Shown here piece by piece: positions 61,613-64,000 of a DNA stretch of 64,000 bases. The translations under genes and the position numbers were made by a program. Location: positions 1 through 64,000 of the forward strand of contig JOAA01000018.1 of NCBI GenBank assembly GCA_000720375.1, written 5' to 3'. The number at the start of each line of letters is the position of its first letter. Within the stretch, counting starts at the first letter, position 1. The notes below the pieces were generated by a model. It worked only from the letters and a program-made list of their open reading frames with translations, searched no databases and had not been told where the DNA came from. Origin of the DNA: Rhodococcus rhodnii (lineage in GTDB: Bacteria; Actinomycetota; Actinomycetes; Mycobacteriales; Pseudonocardiaceae).

Positions 61613-63164
61613 CCCGTCGTTCGCGCTGCTCAACCGGGTCGGGCACGGGCGCGGCGGCCAGCAACCGGCGCGTGTAGTCCTGCTGCGGGTTGCCGAACAC
61701 GTCGGCTCGGCTGCCTTGTTCGACGATCTTGCCTCGGTGCATCACGGCGACCCGGTTGGCGAGCATGTCCACGACTGCGAGGTCGTGGCTGATGAACAGG
61801 CACGAGAACTTCAGCCGTCGTTGCAGGTCAAGGAAAAGCTCGAGGATGCTGGCCTGTACGGACACGTCCAGCGCGCTCGTCGGCTCGTCCGCGATCAGCA
61901 GGTCCGGATCCAGCGCGAGAGCCCTGGCGATGCTGACCCGTTGGCGTTGCCCGCCGGACAGTTCGTGCGGATAGCGGTCTTTGGTCGCGGCGCCCAGTTC
62001 GACCGCGTCCAGCAGCTCGGCGACTCTTTCCTTGTGATTCTTGGCTTTGTGCAAGACCAACGGTTCCGCGACGCACTCGGCGACGGTCATCCGTGGGTCC
62101 AAAGAGGACGCGGGGTCCTGGAAGATCATGCCGAGCCGGGCGGTGAGCGGACGCATCCTGCGGGTCGAAAGTTTGGCGATGTCCTGGCCGAACAGCTCGA
62201 CGGCGCCTTCGGTCGGCTTCTGCAGGCCAACGGCGCAGCGTCCGGCGGTCGTCTTGCCGGAACCGGATTCACCGACCAGCCCAAGCACTTCGCCTTTGCC
62301 TATTTCAAAGGAGATTCCGTCGACCGCACGCTGACCGCCGAAGGACACCACGAGGTTCTGAACCTTCAGCACCGGCTCAGTGATCGTTTCGGCCTGCCGT
62401 GATCCGCTGCCGAGCCGGGGAACCGCTTTGAGCAAGCGCTTGGTGTAGTCGTGACTCGGCCGCAGCAGGACGTCCTCGACACCGCCTTGTTCGACGACCT
62501 CGCCCCGGTACATCACCACAACTCGGTCGGCGAGGTCCGCGACAACCCCCATGCTGTGCGTGATCAGCACGATCGCGGTGCCGAGCCGGTTGCGTAGTTC
62601 CCTGAGCAGGTCGAGGATCTCGGCCTGGACGGTGACGTCGAGTGCGGTGGTCGGCTCGTCCGCGATGATCACCTTGGGGTCGCACGCGATGGCCATCGCG
62701 ATCATCACGCGTTGCCGCATACCGCCGGAAAGCTCGTGCGGATACTGCTTGAGACGCTGGTCAGGGCGGTCAAGTCCGACCATGGTCAGCAGCTCGACGG
62801 CTTTCTGCCTGGCGTTGGGGATGTCCTGGTGCAGTTCGATCGCTTCGATGAGTTGCCAGCCGATCGTGCGCACGGGATTGAGCGCGGTCATCGGCTCCTG
62901 GAAGACCATCGCGATCTCGTTGCCGCGAAGTTCCCGCAGTTCCTTGGTGTCGAGGCCCTGGACGTCACGCCCGCCGAGCATGATCTTGCCGGTGACGTGT
63001 GCCTTGCGTGGCAACAGGCCCAAGGCGGACATCGCGGTGACGGTCTTGCCGGAGCCGGATTCGCCGACGACCGCGACGACTTCGCCGGGGTTGACCGTGA
63101 AACTGACTTCCTTGGTGGCTTCGACGTCGCCGAACGTGATGGAGAGGTGGTCGTAGTCGAGCAT
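61599..63164 (-). CDS. Peptide ABC transporter ATPase, fused DppD-DppF type
   Basis: A 521-residue protein with two complete ABC ATPase domains. First (about 1-255): GESGSGKT, LSGGMRQRVMIAMAIACDP, IIADEPTTALD. Second (about 265-515): GESGSGKTTAGR, LSGGQRQRVSIARALALDPD, LIADEPTSALD. Each carries the oligopeptide-type C-terminal extension (VEDVLLRPSHDYTKRLL; ADVFGNPQQDYTRRLL). The fusion replaces the separate D and F subunits. Its ATG overlaps the permease stop by one base. Confidence 0.93.
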   Translation of the reverse strand: MLDYDHLSITFGDVEATKEVSFTVNPGEVVAVVGESGSGKTVTAMSALGLLPRKAHVTGKIMLGGRDVQGLDTKELRELRGNEIAMVFQEPMTALNPVRTIGWQLIEAIELHQDIPNARQKAVELLTMVGLDRPDQRLKQYPHELSGGMRQRVMIAMAIACDPKVIIADEPTTALDVTVQAEILDLLRELRNRLGTAIVLITHSMGVVADLADRVVVMYRGEVVEQGGVEDVLLRPSHDYTKRLLKAVPRLGSGSRQAETITEPVLKVQNLVVSFGGQRAVDGISFEIGKGEVLGLVGESGSGKTTAGRCAVGLQKPTEGAVELFGQDIAKLSTRRMRPLTARLGMIFQDPASSLDPRMTVAECVAEPLVLHKAKNHKERVAELLDAVELGAATKDRYPHELSGGQRQRVSIARALALDPDLLIADEPTSALDVSVQASILELFLDLQRRLKFSCLFISHDLAVVDMLANRVAVMHRGKIVEQGSRADVFGNPQQDYTRRLLAAAPVPDPVEQRERRVSRG

Positions 63165-64000
63165 CAGCGGCCCTCGAATCGCACGTCGAACGCGTCCCGC
63201 AGCCCGTCACCGATGAAGTTGAAGGCGCACACGGTCATCACGATGAGCAGGCCGGGCGGCAGGATCAGCCACCAGGCGCCGTCGTGTGCGTATGTCAGGC
63301 CGTCACTGAGCATCCCGCCCCAGTTCGCCGCGGGCGGCGGAATACCAAGGCCAAGGAAACTGACGTACGCGACCAGGAGAACGGCGTCGGCGATTTGGAA
63401 GGTCACGTTGACGATGACCGTGCCGATCGCGTTCGGAATGATGTGCTTGCCGATCGCCCGGACACTTCCACCACCCATTACGCGCATGGATTCGACGTAA
63501 GCCCTACTTCTCAGGGCAATCGATTCCGCGCGCATGAGGCGCGCGGGCACAAGCCATGACACAACCCCGATCACCAGAATCAGCATCGGCACACTCGGCG
63601 TCGCGATCGCAGCGGCGACAACGAGGAGGAAAAGCGCTGGAATGGCGATGCCCGCGTCGACAATGCGCATCATGACCGCGTCGACCCAGCCGCCCGCGTA
63701 ACCCGCGATCGTGCCCCACAGAGTGCCGATCAGCGTGGCGAGCACACCCGCGCACAACCCGATGATCAAGGAGGTCTGGCCGCCGAGCATCAGCCTGCCG
63801 AGCAGGTCGTACCCGAGGTCGTCGGTGCCGAGCGGATGCCCGTTCACTCCCGGTTCGAGCTTGCTGTTCTGCAGCGATGTGAGGACTTGTTCGGTGTGGT
63901 AAACGAGCGGCCCGACAAAGCAGAAAAGGATGAGCAGCCCGAGCATCGTAATGCCGACGACCGCGAGTTTGTTGCGCCGGAAGACTTTGAGCCTTCTTGT
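63164..64000 (-). CDS. Peptide ABC transporter permease (DppC type), 5' end outside window
   Basis: An open frame of at least 278 residues running to the window edge; the start codon is beyond it. The edge reads RRLKVFRRNKLAVVGI, a usual DppC N-terminus, so only a few residues are missing. Six hydrophobic segments, PLGTDDLGYDLLGRLMLGGQTSL, and the EAA loop AYVESMRVMGGGSVRAIGKHIIPN. Works with the fused ATPase downstream for uptake of peptides, or nickel or similar ligands. Confidence 0.93.
   Translation of the reverse strand, partial: TRRLKVFRRNKLAVVGITMLGLLILFCFVGPLVYHTEQVLTSLQNSKLEPGVNGHPLGTDDLGYDLLGRLMLGGQTSLIIGLCAGVLATLIGTLWGTIAGYAGGWVDAVMMRIVDAGIAIPALFLLVVAAAIATPSVPMLILVIGVVSWLVPARLMRAESIALRSRAYVESMRVMGGGSVRAIGKHIIPNAIGTVIVNVTFQIADAVLLVAYVSFLGLGIPPPAANWGGMLSDGLTYAHDGAWWLILPPGLLIVMTVCAFNFIGDGLRDAFDVRFEGR

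Noticed and set aside
1..64000. tRNA, rRNA, insertion sequence or prophage genes
   Set aside because: No cloverleaf-type sequence, ribosomal RNA stretch, transposase or phage protein was recognised on reading; a covariance-model scan would be the decisive check for RNA genes.

Overview
The window comes from a high-GC actinomycete, most likely a member of the Pseudonocardiales (the Amycolatopsis/Lentzea/Kibdelosporangium kind of organism). The signs are very high GC with strong third-position bias, frequent GTG starts, Lsr2, MhuD and ClpC, a type VII secretion (T7SS/ESX) style cluster, a SARP regulator, and a long gene order shared with the Mycobacterium tuberculosis region from canB/mutY through mhuD, clpC, lsr2, lysS, panC, fol, ftsH, hpt and tilS to ppa. 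No tRNA, rRNA, CRISPR array, transposase or prophage was recognised.

Left part (1-20 kb) is mostly lineage-specific. It starts with a repeat-rich non-coding stretch (1-446), then an MBOAT O-acyltransferase and a six-gene T7SS-substrate-like operon: helical protein, Gly/Pro-rich PPE-like protein, EspG-like chaperone, YbaB-like protein, small EspC-like protein and a WxG/proline-rich membrane-associated protein. No secretion-machine (Ecc) genes are present. A non-coding gap with two opposed DnaA-box-like sequences follows. Next come an SDR/NTF2-like pair, two DUF445 paralogues flanking an MpaB-like oxygenase and a four-helix membrane protein, a zinc/manganese ABC importer (znuABC type), an MsiK/UgpC-type sugar-ABC ATPase divergent from a LacI regulator, and a secreted serine hydrolase.

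Middle part (20-36 kb): beta-carbonic anhydrase, MutY, an M1 peptidase lipoprotein, an alpha/beta hydrolase, a 2'-5' RNA-ligase-like protein, MhuD, a sirtuin, an EEP-family membrane protein, a DrrAB-type drug exporter convergent with a large SARP/NB-ARC regulator, then ClpC and an iron-box-preceded siderophore-type ABC ATPase lying between clpC and lsr2.

Right part (36-64 kb): a long, mostly minus-strand housekeeping block with lsr2, lysS, coaX-panD-panC (CoA precursor supply), a PrsW-like protease, DUF6779 and DUF3180 membrane proteins, folK-folB-folP-folE (folate), ftsH, hpt, tilS, a DUF2342 metalloprotein and an extraordinarily long DacB-like penicillin-binding protein. The block ends at ppa. 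Beyond it are a MarR/MFS efflux pair, a ROK kinase divergent from CutC, and a peptide ABC transporter (fused DppD-DppF ATPase and a permease cut by the window edge).

Most interesting signals: a 46-nt palindromic element present twice (43/46 identical), each time supplying the stop codon of a gene; two genes (DUF445 and znuC) that seem to need non-canonical ATT and ACG starts; paired DasR-like dre sites before the MsiK-type gene; the EspG/PPE/YbaB cluster without a secretion machine; and the 1418-residue DacB with about 960 residues of low-complexity cytoplasmic sequence.
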